Positions 35,001-43,560 of a stretch of 64,000 nucleotides of DNA are shown here, one piece after another. The translations under genes were made by a program, and so were the position numbers. The number at the start of each line of letters is the position of its first letter. The stretch's first letter is position 1. The stretch is from assembly GCA_964023275.1 (NCBI GenBank), contig OZ029913.1, forward strand, positions 53,150,144-53,214,143, written 5' to 3'. This DNA is from Norana najaformis. Its lineage: Eukaryota > Annelida > Clitellata > Crassiclitellata > Hormogastridae. The notes beneath the pieces are model-generated. The model did no database searches, was not told the DNA's origin, and saw only the letters and a list, made by a program, of their open reading frames with translations.

Positions 35001-37561
35001 CAGGAGAATGGCCGAGAGATTGGAGGAGCTCTATTTTCATACCCATCTTCAAGAAAGGGGATGCTAAAGAATGCGATAATTATCGCACCATAGCAATGAT
35101 CTCACACACAAGTAAGATACTGCTCAAGATAATACACAAAAGGATGGAGAGTACAGTGGAAAGAGAGCTCCCAGTAAATCAGGCAGGCTTTAGGAAGGCG
35201 CGAGGAACACGAGATCATATTGCGAATGTAAGGTGGCTGATGGAGAGACAACGAGAATATGGGCAGGAGGTACATTTATGTTTCATAGATTACAGCAAAG
35301 CCTTTGATTGTATAAATCATTCACTAATGTGGAAAACCTTGGAAGAGATGGGAATACCAAAGCATCTCATCATGCTTCTCAAGAGCCTATACGAGAATCA
35401 ACAGGCAGTAATCAAGACGGAACATGGAGACACTGAGAAGATTGGAATCGGCAAGGGGGTGAGGCAGGGTTGCATACTATCTCCGACTCTGTTTAACCTG
35501 TATGCAGAAAGAATAATGCGGCTGGCGGAATTGGATGGGGCGGAGGAAGGAGTGAGGATAGCAGGGAGGATATTAAACAACTTAAGATACGCAGATGATA
35601 CAACACTTCTGGCAGGGAAAAAGGATGATCTTGCTGAGCTTATACGTCGACTAAGGAGGGAAAGTGAAAAGGCAGGGCTATACTTCAACATCAAAAAGAC
35701 TAAGATCATGACGACGGCAGAATGGGATACTTTTGAGATGGATGGAGAAAACATAGAAGTTGTATCAAGTTTCTCATTTCTGGGATCATTAATTGAGAGA
35801 GAGGGCAGGTGTGATGGAGAGGTGAGAAGGAGAATTGCACTAGGCAAAACTGCAATGCAGGGAATGGCAAAGATATGGAAGGACAGACATGTGAGCATGA
35901 AGACAAAGACAGGTCTTGTCAAAGCAATGATCTTCCCCATAGTATTATATGGAAGCGAGACATGGACACAAACGAAAGGCTTGGAGGATAAAATCGCTGC
36001 GTGTGAAATGTGGATATGGAGGAAACTCTTGAGGATATCATGGAGGGAAAAGAGAACAAATGAATCAGTACTACAGGAGATTGGTGACCTAAGAGGTGAT
36101 CTGACATTGAATCAAAGAGCCAGCAGGCAGAAGATGATGTACTTTGGACATGTGATGCGCGCTGATGGACTAGAAAAGACGATGATGTTGGCGTGTGGAG
36201 AGGGAAAGAGGAGAAGAGGACGACCGAGAACTAGATGGATAGAAGAGGTACAGAGGAAGACAGCGATGAATCTTGCACAGCTGAGGGATGTGGCAATGGA
36301 CAGAAGAGCATGGAGAAGTCTGGTCATGACGGTCGCTAGGGTTCCAAGAACCGACGGCACAAGGTGACAAGGTGATCCGTTTTCTATCTGACGTCATACT
36401 ATCGATTTCTGTCGTATTTTAACTTTAGGGCCGATAGGTAAGGTAGATGTAAAATGTAAATATACCTGCTTTTCTATAGCGACCGTATGCTTATTTTTCA
36501 ATGAGATCCTTCACCACTACTGCCCGTTTGAATGGGAGCCACGCCATTGAAGGTCCCCTTGCATAGACCATGCTAGCCCGAGATTGCAATATCCGAAATA
36601 TAGCCACTATCCGTATGCGAAGCGGCGCCTTCACGCACAAAGGCACCTTGATATATGCTTATACGCTTTAACCAATGTAGATAACCAGGCTACCCAGGTA
36701 GTATCTGCACGCTCACTACCGTCCAATCCTCCTCATTCATTCTTGCTTGGAAATATCACGGGTGAGCCAACGGCGTATTAGACTATAGATATAGCCGGTA
36801 GGAGGAAGTTATATCAGGCTACTAATCATCTGAAGTAAATAATGCATTTGTTAACACGCCATACTTGATTTGGTATTTGATACTTGATCTGGTACTTATA
36901 GCACAGTGCTTTGTATCCAGTATCTGGCAATATGTAAATCTGGTGCATGAACGACGTGTTTCGTTTCCAGCAATCGTACACGCGACCGTTCACGTCGGTC
37001 CAATGTTGGCACGTTCACTGCGAAAACTGTTGGCTACAAGCGCTGGTCAGTTGCTTCGAATTGATACACAGCTACAGCATTTATTACTTTCGCATATGTA
37101 GGCCTACGCGTGCATTCACGCGACGAGACTGCAACATGAATAATTTGAATTAAAAGTACAGTTGATAACAACGAGGACGACCGTAAAGATAATAATAAAG
37201 CTGAAGATGCTGTTGCTGATTATGACGATGACGATGGTGTGTTGTTGATGATGATGATGATGATGATGATGAGTCGATAAGTAGTGAAGTAGAGGATGAT
37301 GATAATACGATGACTATAGTGACGACTCTGGTATAATGATTGTTAAAACGATGTGCTGATGTAAGCGACAGGGAATATGATGTCGACGACTATTGCGATT
37401 ACAGTGACGGAGTCGACGACAACAAAAACTATTTCAGGAACATAAGATTGTGATCTGACGTTAACATTATAATCATGTTTTATTTACAGGCAAACAAATC
37501 GAGCTGTCCCCAGTGTGAAGTTACTACAAAGCCGGAAGACTTAAGAATGATCTACATCTAG
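24387..37561 (+). CDS. RNF220: RNF220-type E3 ubiquitin ligase (gene span, 9 coding exons)
   Basis: RNF220 is a RING E3 ubiquitin ligase; in vertebrates it targets Sin3B and modulates Wnt and Hedgehog signalling in neural development. Nine exons (24387-25209, 28282-28402, 30190-30247, 31774-31813, 32125-32309, 32688-32805, 33509-33636, 36971-37045, 37490-37561) join in phase to 1620 nt, 539 aa plus stop; human RNF220 has 566 aa. Diagnostic points are SPALMVLAS at residues 39-47, a zinc-finger-like CPVCKQTLQ...H at 290-305, the basic block TYLRIRSNRESRLSRIRNRR near 335-354, and the C-terminal C3HC4 RING (C487, C490, C503, H505, C508, C511, C522, C525) ending EDLRMIYI. The human second zinc finger (CPLC) and the central Trp/Cys block were not found, so an exon may be missing from the model or truly absent. 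A polyadenylation signal follows at 37596. Confidence 0.9.
25237..25352. repeat. (TCA/TCG)n-rich low-complexity tract at the start of RNF220 intron 1
   Basis: tcatcatca-type repeats begin just after the exon 1 donor at 25210. The open frame reading through them is a Ser/Thr run and is treated here as intronic, because the splice to 28282 restores homology and phase. Confidence 0.75.
27580..27767 (-). mobile_element. tRNA-derived SINE (family A), copy 2
   Basis: Minus-strand head GGGGCGTGGTAGTCGACTGG, with box B-like GGGTCCGAGCC. It shares the body (ctgagcaattgtaagtg on the plus strand) and a tail near an att-rich stretch with copies 1 and 3. It lies antisense in RNF220 intron 1, next to a (CATA)n microsatellite. 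Confidence 0.75.
28020..28236. repeat. Pyrimidine-rich (TTC/CTC) tract upstream of RNF220 exon 2
   Basis: About 215 bp are almost pure pyrimidine on the plus strand, ending about 45 bp before the exon 2 acceptor at 28281. The Glu-rich antisense and Leu/Phe-rich sense open frames are composition artefacts. Confidence 0.9.
28282..28402 (+). CDS. RNF220: RNF220 exon 2: first zinc-finger-like motif
   Basis: Residues 275-315. It encodes VIRCPVCKQTLQSDDAQTHL then LKELSELAK. This aligns with the human segment PICPICQVLLRPSELQEHME and the following ELEQL. Acceptor gttttcag, donor gtatgt; start phase 1, end phase 2. Confidence 0.93.
28650..28762. repeat. (TTA/TAC)n microsatellite at the tail of a SINE
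   Basis: Runs of ttatta with interspersed tactac lie directly at the low-coordinate (3') end of SINE A copy 3. They may be an expanded SINE tail. Confidence 0.85.
28763..28970 (-). mobile_element. tRNA-derived SINE (family A), copy 3
   Basis: The minus-strand head is TGGGGCACGGTAGCCGATTG, followed by GTTAGAGCAC (box A region) and GGATTCGAGTTCC (box B region). The body includes GACCTTGAGCAAGTCCCTCA. It sits between a TTA microsatellite (tail side) and a CTG microsatellite (head side) in RNF220 intron 2. Confidence 0.8.
28979..29065. repeat. (CTG)n trinucleotide run, about 28 units
   Basis: An uninterrupted CTG/TGC run of roughly 86 bp starts about nine bases beyond the SINE head. The poly-Ala open frame on the minus strand is an artefact. 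Confidence 0.97.
30190..30247 (+). CDS. RNF220: RNF220 exon 3 (58 nt)
   Basis: Encodes LNNNNHHLDKNDSSSVSIK with the first base completing Lys. The final SVSIK matches the SASIK of human RNF220. Acceptor gttttag, donor gtatac; end phase 0. Support comes from phase continuity and the short motif, so confidence is below that of the RING exons. Confidence 0.7.
31774..31813 (+). CDS. RNF220: RNF220 exon 4 (40-nt microexon): basic motif
   Basis: Encodes TYLRIRSNRESRL plus one base. It matches the human TFLRVRANRQTRL. Acceptor cattttcag, donor gtaagt; start phase 0, end phase 1. Confidence 0.88.
32125..32309 (+). CDS. RNF220: RNF220 exon 5: basic then acidic region
   Basis: Continues the basic block (RIRNRRKRSHDNG, compare human RIGKMKRRKQDEG). 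It then passes into Ser/Arg-rich sequence and an acidic run (DDDDYEEEEEE...). Acceptor tttgtag, donor gtaggc, phase 0. The human second zinc finger would be expected here and is not present. Confidence 0.8.
32688..32805 (+). CDS. RNF220: RNF220 exon 6
   Basis: Encodes KDGPEDEPIDVISIDEQYKE then EPKVWQMEATVEAAT and SPDG. It is acidic, with weak similarity to the human acidic stretch before the RING. Strong acceptor (ttttccttcag) and donor gtaaga; phases 0 and 1 fit the neighbours. Confidence 0.8.
33331..33404. repeat. 30-bp tandem repeat in RNF220 intron 6
   Basis: Units start at 33331, 33361 and 33391 (the last is partial), with core ttctctgtattatataaagg. Confidence 0.9.
33509..33636 (+). CDS. 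RNF220: RNF220 exon 7: start of RING finger
   Basis: Residues 449-491. A Ser/Asn/Arg-rich linker ends in AICSQCA, the first zinc-binding Cys pair of the RING (C487, C490). Acceptor cag at 33506-33508, donor gtaaga. It joins in phase to the next exon to give CSQCAQSYTRP, which lines up with human CLICMDSYSMP. Confidence 0.9.
34041..34601 (+). pseudogene. RTE endonuclease C-terminal domain (broken ORF)
   Basis: One frame runs from DFCDANELKITNTWFEQ through the catalytic SDH-type motif (here TDH in DCGTDHEL) to a Lys-rich linker, and stops at TAG 34599-34601. The next frame carries on as DYLAKTCIEMEEDG, so a one-base indel near 34575-34595 splits what was one polyprotein. A stop upstream at 34035 also interrupts it. 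Confidence 0.8.
34619..36367 (+). CDS. RTE reverse transcriptase
   Basis: An intact 582-codon frame. Reverse transcriptase motifs run in order: KAPGTDGIPIELIK, NYRTIAMIS, QAGFRKARGTRDHI, LCFIDYSKAFDCINH (catalytic Asp), GVRQGCILSPTLFNLYAE, and LRYADDTTLLAG with the YADD catalytic pair. The C terminus carries YGSETW, KRRRGRPRTRWIEEVQRKTA and ends RVPRTDGTR. It copies element RNA at a nick made by the endonuclease (target-primed). Because the upstream endonuclease is truncated and frameshifted, this copy is very probably immobile, although the RT frame itself is undamaged, which suggests a fairly recent insertion. The antisense open frames opposite it are shadows. Confidence 0.88.
   Translation: MEEDGRRGRTRDMFAKVKSLTGKFTPQMGALRNGEGNVIREGEEVKERWREYTEKLYNKDPRVKEERIDQTTFEREPAIMKSEVEWAIQQLKDNKAPGTDGIPIELIKAGGEGMKESITSLCNQIWKTGEWPRDWRSSIFIPIFKKGDAKECDNYRTIAMISHTSKILLKIIHKRMESTVERELPVNQAGFRKARGTRDHIANVRWLMERQREYGQEVHLCFIDYSKAFDCINHSLMWKTLEEMGIPKHLIMLLKSLYENQQAVIKTEHGDTEKIGIGKGVRQGCILSPTLFNLYAERIMRLAELDGAEEGVRIAGRILNNLRYADDTTLLAGKKDDLAELIRRLRRESEKAGLYFNIKKTKIMTTAEWDTFEMDGENIEVVSSFSFLGSLIEREGRCDGEVRRRIALGKTAMQGMAKIWKDRHVSMKTKTGLVKAMIFPIVLYGSETWTQTKGLEDKIAACEMWIWRKLLRISWREKRTNESVLQEIGDLRGDLTLNQRASRQKMMYFGHVMRADGLEKTMMLACGEGKRRRGRPRTRWIEEVQRKTAMNLAQLRDVAMDRRAWRSLVMTVARVPRTDGTR
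36441..36700 (+). repeat. Dispersed repeat (family C), abutting the RTE LINE
   Basis: Begins gtaaaatgtaaatatacctg, then ttttctatagcgac, gagatccttcaccac and gagccacgccattgaagg. It matches 16065-16300 and, in reverse, 57240-57400. Its position directly after the LINE suggests that one inserted next to or into the other. Confidence 0.75.
36971..37045 (+). CDS. RNF220: RNF220 exon 8: RING core
   Basis: 25 codons, phase 0 at both ends: QSYTRPFTSVQCWHVHCENC then WLQAL. It supplies C503, H505, C508 and C511 of the C3HC4 RING. It is almost identical to the human SYSMPLTSIQCWHVHCEECW. Acceptor tttccag; the donor gtcagt is acceptable but weak. Confidence 0.95.
37245..37272. repeat. (GAT)n microsatellite
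   Basis: About nine GAT units in the last RNF220 intron. Confidence 0.85.
37490..37561 (+). CDS. RNF220: RNF220 exon 9: RING end and stop codon
   Basis: 24 codons: ANKSSCPQCEVTTKPEDLRM, IYI, then TAG at 37559-37561. It gives the last Cys pair (C522, C525) and the conserved RNF220 C terminus (human CPQCNTITAPGDLRRIYL). Acceptor tttatttacag. Confidence 0.95.
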   Translation, partial: ANKSSCPQCEVTTKPEDLRMIYI

Positions 37562-37595
37562 TCATAAATGACTTTAAAATAATTTGAAACTTCTG

Positions 37596-37601
37596 AATAA
37601 A
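37596..37601 (+). terminator. RNF220: Polyadenylation signal of RNF220
   Basis: AATAAA 35 bases after the stop codon, the first canonical signal downstream. Confidence 0.7.
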
Positions 37602-38739
37602 ATTGACTGAAGCAGAAACTTGTTGTTGGCTTACCTTCAAGATTTCAGGAGACACGTCCTTCTCATGTGCGTCCTCATACACCGTTCATTACAACACTAT
37701 GGATGGCTATAGATAAGGGTTGGAACAGCGTTGGAATGAAATGTTGTTGCAGTATAGGCCTACCATCGCTCCTGACGCTGTTATAAATGGCCTGATAACG
37801 TAATGTAATGCAATGTATTTTGAATATAGCAGCATAAGTAGCATGCTACTTGTAGTATTCTTCCACAGTTACTACTTGAATGCAACCTCACTCGTGCCAT
37901 GCAATTGTCAACACCTGCTTGTATCACTCAATTATTTGAGTAAGTTTACGTAGCAATTATTCGCTTCTCTTGGCACCATGTTCCAATGCATATTACCTGC
38001 GACGCGAGTTCATTGATCTCTCTGCAATGGACTATTTTGCAAGCGAGTAGAACGCATTTCTTCAGTCTTGCTGTCAATTTAGGAGTTCACTGTATACAGA
38101 GTTGGTTTTCTTTCGTGAAGTTAGTATCAAAGTGTAAGATTACGACCACGAACAAGGCAAACAACAAAAAGTAGCCCAAGCAGAGTGTAGAGTCATAGAC
38201 GCGACAAAGAAAAGACGAAACAATTGAATAGCTACATCATATTCAAGTGTTTGGGCGGCATGCCTTATGAAAGAGTAGAAGTTTGTCCATTCTAATATAA
38301 TCTGACGACTTCTATAGAGCCGTTATCATAATGCACAAGGCATCAATCAATGGTCGTTTCAACTCAAAATCGCAATTCTAAATCATGATCCGTTGGAGAA
38401 GACATGTCGAATTCCGATACGTCAGAGAAACTAGAAGCTAGGCTACGGTGGGTAAGCAAGTTGCAAGAGATGAGTCTTTAGTTTAGACCTGAATGACATC
38501 AAGGAATTGATAGAACGATTAGAACTTGGCAGAGAAATCCACAGCCGTGGACCAGCAGCCGAGAAGGCCCGACAGCCCAATACAGTTCAGGCATACGGGG
38601 CAGAGCAAGAGTAAATATCCATTGATCGATCAGACTTCAATGTCTTCAAGGCCTGAAACTTTAACTTTTAGGCTCTGCTATTTTATTTATGTCCAAAGTC
38701 CTCCACAAACAAAGACCAGGGACCTAAAAATCTGCTATG

Positions 38740-38930
38740 TGCCCGGGATTCTTTCAAATTCTGCAAGGGTATAATGGGAGGCCTGCCAGACTCTTGGATC
38801 TTGACATGGAACCGAACTCTTCCTGCTATCAATTTTGTTTTGACTCAGCCCCTGCGAATAAGCTGATTCCTGCAACGTAGTTTTCCTTGGGCACTGTAGA
38901 AATCTTAAGTTTACAATTACGAATATATAA
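38740..38930 (+). mobile_element. CR1/L2-like LINE 3' tail
   Basis: gcctgccagactcttggatc and cccctgcgaataagctgatt are shared with the copy at 60055-60300. The tail ends in gggcactgtagaaatc and acaattacga, the expected 3' end with a short A/T/C/G repeat. Confidence 0.65.
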
Positions 38931-41900
38931 AAGGTTAAAAACAGCGAATCGATCAAAGCTGCCTTAGTTAGGTAGACCGTATAAGCAACAAGGTCGTGTA
39001 ATATGGAGGACATGAAACTTCACTGACAGCTTGGAAGCACAAATCGCATTAATATCAAAATCTCAGTCTGTATAGGCTGCAAACTATGGAAATGAAGACA
39101 AGGAGGACGCTTGCACGCGTAGACTTTTTATGCTAAGACAGTATTACAGTATGGATTTCTGTAAAGTACTGAGCTGTTCTGCAGTGATACGCTTAGTCAT
39201 ATTCAAAGAAGATCTCGCAGAATGTGGCGTCGTCGGGGTATCTTCCGACTCAGCAGGTGTCACCCACAAGTCCGTTGGGTTCGGCTCCCCAAGTCTAGCT
39301 GGAGGCTTCTTCTTGAATCCAAACAACGAAGAGTACTTTATTTATTTATCGCATTTAACTCGAACACAGATCCAAATTAACCACACAGACAATCCGCTTT
39401 GCTAGAACAGTTGACTGACCGACGATATGGTCACCGTACACTCCTGAAGTGTTCATTCACTACGACGGACTCAGTCAAAAACGCTACTACGCGACTAATA
39501 CTAGGGCAACACTCTTTTACACTCTCGCCTCTCTTCTCGTTTGCGCACCGCAGGTATATATACCACACAAGCTCAGCCTACCAACTCAGCCTATCAACTC
39601 AGCCAAGGTAAGCCTACATACCCACTCAGCCTATCAACTCAGCCTTCAGCCCAATCTAAACTGGCGACGACTCGTCACAAGAAGACACTAATGAAGCATA
39701 TGCCCAGCTGTGGTGACCACATGACGATTTATTGAGGGCAGAATATTTGTAAGAGAAGCAGTAAAGGACCACGAACACCAAAGATCTACAACGTATCTTT
39801 ATTCCTATAGTCTCGATGTATGTCTGTCTTTTCATATCGTCCGTGTAACCCCGAAAGATTATGTACACTTTACGAAGTTGTTCGTGAACACTGCATTTAG
39901 GCCTAATAAATTTGTCGAATAGCTAGCTTCTGCAGATCACATAATCAGACAAACCCTGAATATCCTACAGATCTTTCGCATACAACCAGACAGTAAGCGT
40001 CGCCTTATATGGTAGTTAAACAAAGTGTCTGATGACATGCCACAGCAACTATGCTCGATTACCGGACAGTTTATTTCGGCCTGTTTCATGCATGTCAAAC
40101 TCTCGTGTCTGGTGTCAAACTCTCGTGTCTGGTGTACACCACACACGAGTCCTATTTGGAGGGTACAGCGATGACCGGTTGCCGATCAGATAGGCGCAGT
40201 TGCAATGCTACGACGACAGCTGGAGTCAACAACGGCCAATTATACTTGTTTGACGGGATACTGCTGCTGCTGCCGCTGCTGCTGCTGCTATCTATCTATC
40301 AGCAATGCTGTCGCACAATGTCCCTCTGCAAATGCCATCGACGGGCAACGCCTCTCCGTTGCGCCATTTCGCTCCAGCAGAGCAGGAAGCAGACGACAAG
40401 ACGGAGGAGGCACTGGTCGCGGGGATGATTACGGTGCCTAGGAGCTGGAGGAAGGCGATGGTTACGCGGGTATTAGACGGTCGCAGCTCAGCGGAGGGGA
40501 AGCGCCCCCGATTGGGCGATTACGTCTGACTGCCAAAGACTCGATGATTTACACTTAGATCGACTGTTTTAACGCCTCATTAACCCTTTGCCCACCCTTT
40601 GCCTCGTGGCGCCATCTATGCGCCGACTCCGCCATCATTGGAATGCGCAGTGAAGCTTTCGCGAACGGAAGGAAACAACGATAAACACACTCAGCACTTG
40701 ACAGCGGCGTATTCATTTATGTATTTTAATCACTTATTATTCACTTATTATTCATTCATTTAGTTTTAACAACTGATTACGATAAGTCATAAAAACAGTT
40801 TAAAGATTATGCATACTTTACGTGAAAATTCAAGAATAATTTAGGTGCATTCCCTTTAAAGTCGCCTTTCCCTTTAAAAGCCACCCTTCCAGTTTAAATT
40901 GACGGCACACATCTGCCACTCTGACGATGTACATGCACACTAGTTGCCGCGAAAACTCAATGAAAGCACCTCAGCAAAGGTTAAAGGTCGACGTTACAAT
41001 TTTCACATGTCGCTAGCGAAGCGTAGTCCTGGAGCTGAATGATCGCTCGGGGCTACACGAAGGTAGCATTCTTACAACAGACTGAGTTGCCACAGAAGAT
41101 ATTCTTCTGATGGTCACTCATCAAAGGCCTAAATAGTCTGGTACGTACATACTAACCGCGCTTGGCGTTGCATAACTTTGAGACAGCAGAAGTCATCCAT
41201 GAATTCAGTCGCTTTGTCGCTGACGTTGATCATGTCCGCTTCATTCTATTTCATATTTTCACGAAATTTGTCTTTTCGGTTTTCATGTATTAAGTCCAGG
41301 AATCGCGGCTTCTCTCAGAGTCTTAGATGTTTGGGGGAAACACTGTAGATTGCCAAGCCCATGTATTTAAGACTATCACTAAATATCCGCCTTATTTAAG
41401 TATTACTGCCTTCTGTTACTTTGACACCACCCAGTCCATAATCAGTGCAAAATTTGATGGTGGCAGAATGCACTTCTTGTCGCACGCTTGTAGCAGTCTG
41501 GAACCATTCGCCAATTCCTCTTTGTTTCCATGCCATTGTACTAAATCATAGTAGCAGCGCTGGCGCCAGAAATTTGTCACCCACAGCTCGGTGAAGCTTG
41601 TCATGACTCCTGTTTTTAGTTCGGTTGTCCAACTGTGCTAGCTACTATCAGTAAATTAATCTAACCAAAGGACTTCCATAGTGTCGATATTCTAATGCAC
41701 ACGGCATTAACAGATGGCTGAATTGAACAGAGACATGCATTAGCGTTCCAGACTGAAAGCAGAATTGTCTCTCCGATTTGTGCATTCTCTCAGCTGGTAT
41801 AATGATTCCATCTTTCTGTGCTAACGATACTTTACCTACTGTCCATGCAGATACAGCTGCATAGCTTTGTCAGAATAACCTATCAAATGCGATCCTACTG

Positions 41901-43439
41901 GTTTCGTTGAAAATAAACAGTAAGAATACAGTGAAGATACAAAAATACGATGACGTGACGAGCCAAGTATATGATGAAATATTACGATGACGTCATGGGT
42001 CGGCTCGGTCAATCGATTCGTTACTGAAATCGGGTCGGGTCATACGCAATGGCAGAACCCCTGGAGTCGGTGTTATTCAGCCTCGTCGGTTTTCGCTGTC
42101 CTCTTTCATGTGTGTGTACGTCCACGTGTCTGCATATTTAGCCTAAGCGCGTATTTAAATGAACTGGTCGGCGATATTTCTATGTATATCAGTGTCGCGG
42201 CATTGACGAGTCAATTATAGATAAATGAACAAGTGCTGCTATCTGGCGTTAAACCCTCGCCTCTCATCCATCGTCCGCGTGTTGTCCATCTAAGCTCCAT
42301 CTATGTAAATGTCCCTCCGGTCAGCTCATATTCGCTCCATAAGTTAGCGTCGGCTGCCGGAGACCAGCAGTCGAGGCTCATCCAGCCATTTCGTCCCCAT
42401 CGCCCGATATCCACGCAGCAGCCATTAATAATCGTCAGAGGAAAACTCCACAGGCATGAATTAGGGATTTCGTATAATAGCGCTGCATAAACACCCGATC
42501 AGAGAGAGATAATCGTGTACCCGGGACTAACCATTTACAAGATGATATTTCCGAAAAGAACCGTTGGCGCTTGAACATGCAGCTTCTCGTAAAGAACCGT
42601 TAGTTCGGAGCTGACCCTGCCAGAACCCCAGATCGTAACTCCTACTTACCGACCAGATTGACTAAAGCATCGTTATGTCGTCGTTATCATAGTTGGCGTC
42701 TGACTGGACCAGTGTTGTCCTATCATTTTATTAACGATTCTGTAAATTAATAGCCAACGCACTTTTATGGAACGCCAGTTCGAAGCGGATTTCTGCGATA
42801 ACTAGATGTTTAGCGTCGAAGCACAAGCACGCAGCAGTTGTCTAGTCGCATGTTCATCACAGCTACCGCCATCTGGCGTAAAAATATTTAGGCTGTATTT
42901 TCAGAAAATTCTTCCTTTGCAGAAGGTGATACTTTGAAGAACAGGATGAACGCAATGAAATTTGAATAATATACATAGGAGACAGACAGACAGGTAGGAA
43001 AAAAGAAGAGAGCCAGAACACATCATGACAAAACTGTTCTTTGCTCAAATGCCAAGTCTAATGCCTAATCGTTTTGCAGATAGTCTGCTCGGCGAAGTCA
43101 GAACCTTTCAAACGGGTAATAATCCAGGAACTTCAGCAATGCCACTGTAATAATGCTCAAGGTAAGTCCGGTGAAAAGCTAAGAGGGAAATCCGAGAAGA
43201 CAGAAACAGCCTATGGAGGAAACGAGTGAACAGTCTACGGAAGAAAAACCTGAATAGGAGGCCTACCTTCCCCAACTAATTCGAAGCGTTTGACAATGCC
43301 AGTAGGTGATTTGGGCGGGAACGTTAAGTTTAGAGATTGTCCTTTTTCCTGATTGCTTTTCTTATTACTGACCTAGCTAGTTAGCATTCCCGGTAATTTG
43401 CAGAATGGTGTAGCGCCGAGAAACTGCAATATCTTGCAT

Positions 43440-43560
43440 TAACTAAAAACTGCAATGAGGTGTAATGTAATCTAAATCTTTGAAATTTCTCAGCACCATC
43501 CAAAAGTTGCAATGGTCAGGCCTAAAGTCGACTTGGCGCTAAAGTGAAAAGCGTTTATGT
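43440..43560 (-). mobile_element. CR1/L2-like LINE 3' tail (reverse)
   Basis: Read on the minus strand it contains TTTAGCGCCAAG and GGTGCTGAGAAATTTC followed by ATTACATTACACC. It matches the 3' tails at 23640 and 58330. Confidence 0.5.

Larger units (their letters stand above)
34038..36440 (+). mobile_element. RTE-clade (BovB-like) LINE, 5'-truncated
   Basis: The element holds the C-terminal part of an APE-type endonuclease (KRRLYTWTSPDGKYRNQIDY, then GTDCGTDHELLVA), a reverse transcriptase and the RTE tail. The wording of the endonuclease and the C terminus (KLLRISWREKRTNESVLQEI; DRRAWRSLVMTVA) is close to BovB elements. It lies in sense orientation in the RNF220 intron between RING exons 7 and 8. 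An in-frame TAA (34035-34037) and loss of recognisable sequence upstream mark the 5' limit. The 3' boundary is set where family C repeat begins. Confidence 0.88.

Noticed and set aside
35398-36397. Antisense frames of up to 180 codons opposite the RTE reverse transcriptase
   Set aside because: Shadows of the real RT frame with no recognisable motif.
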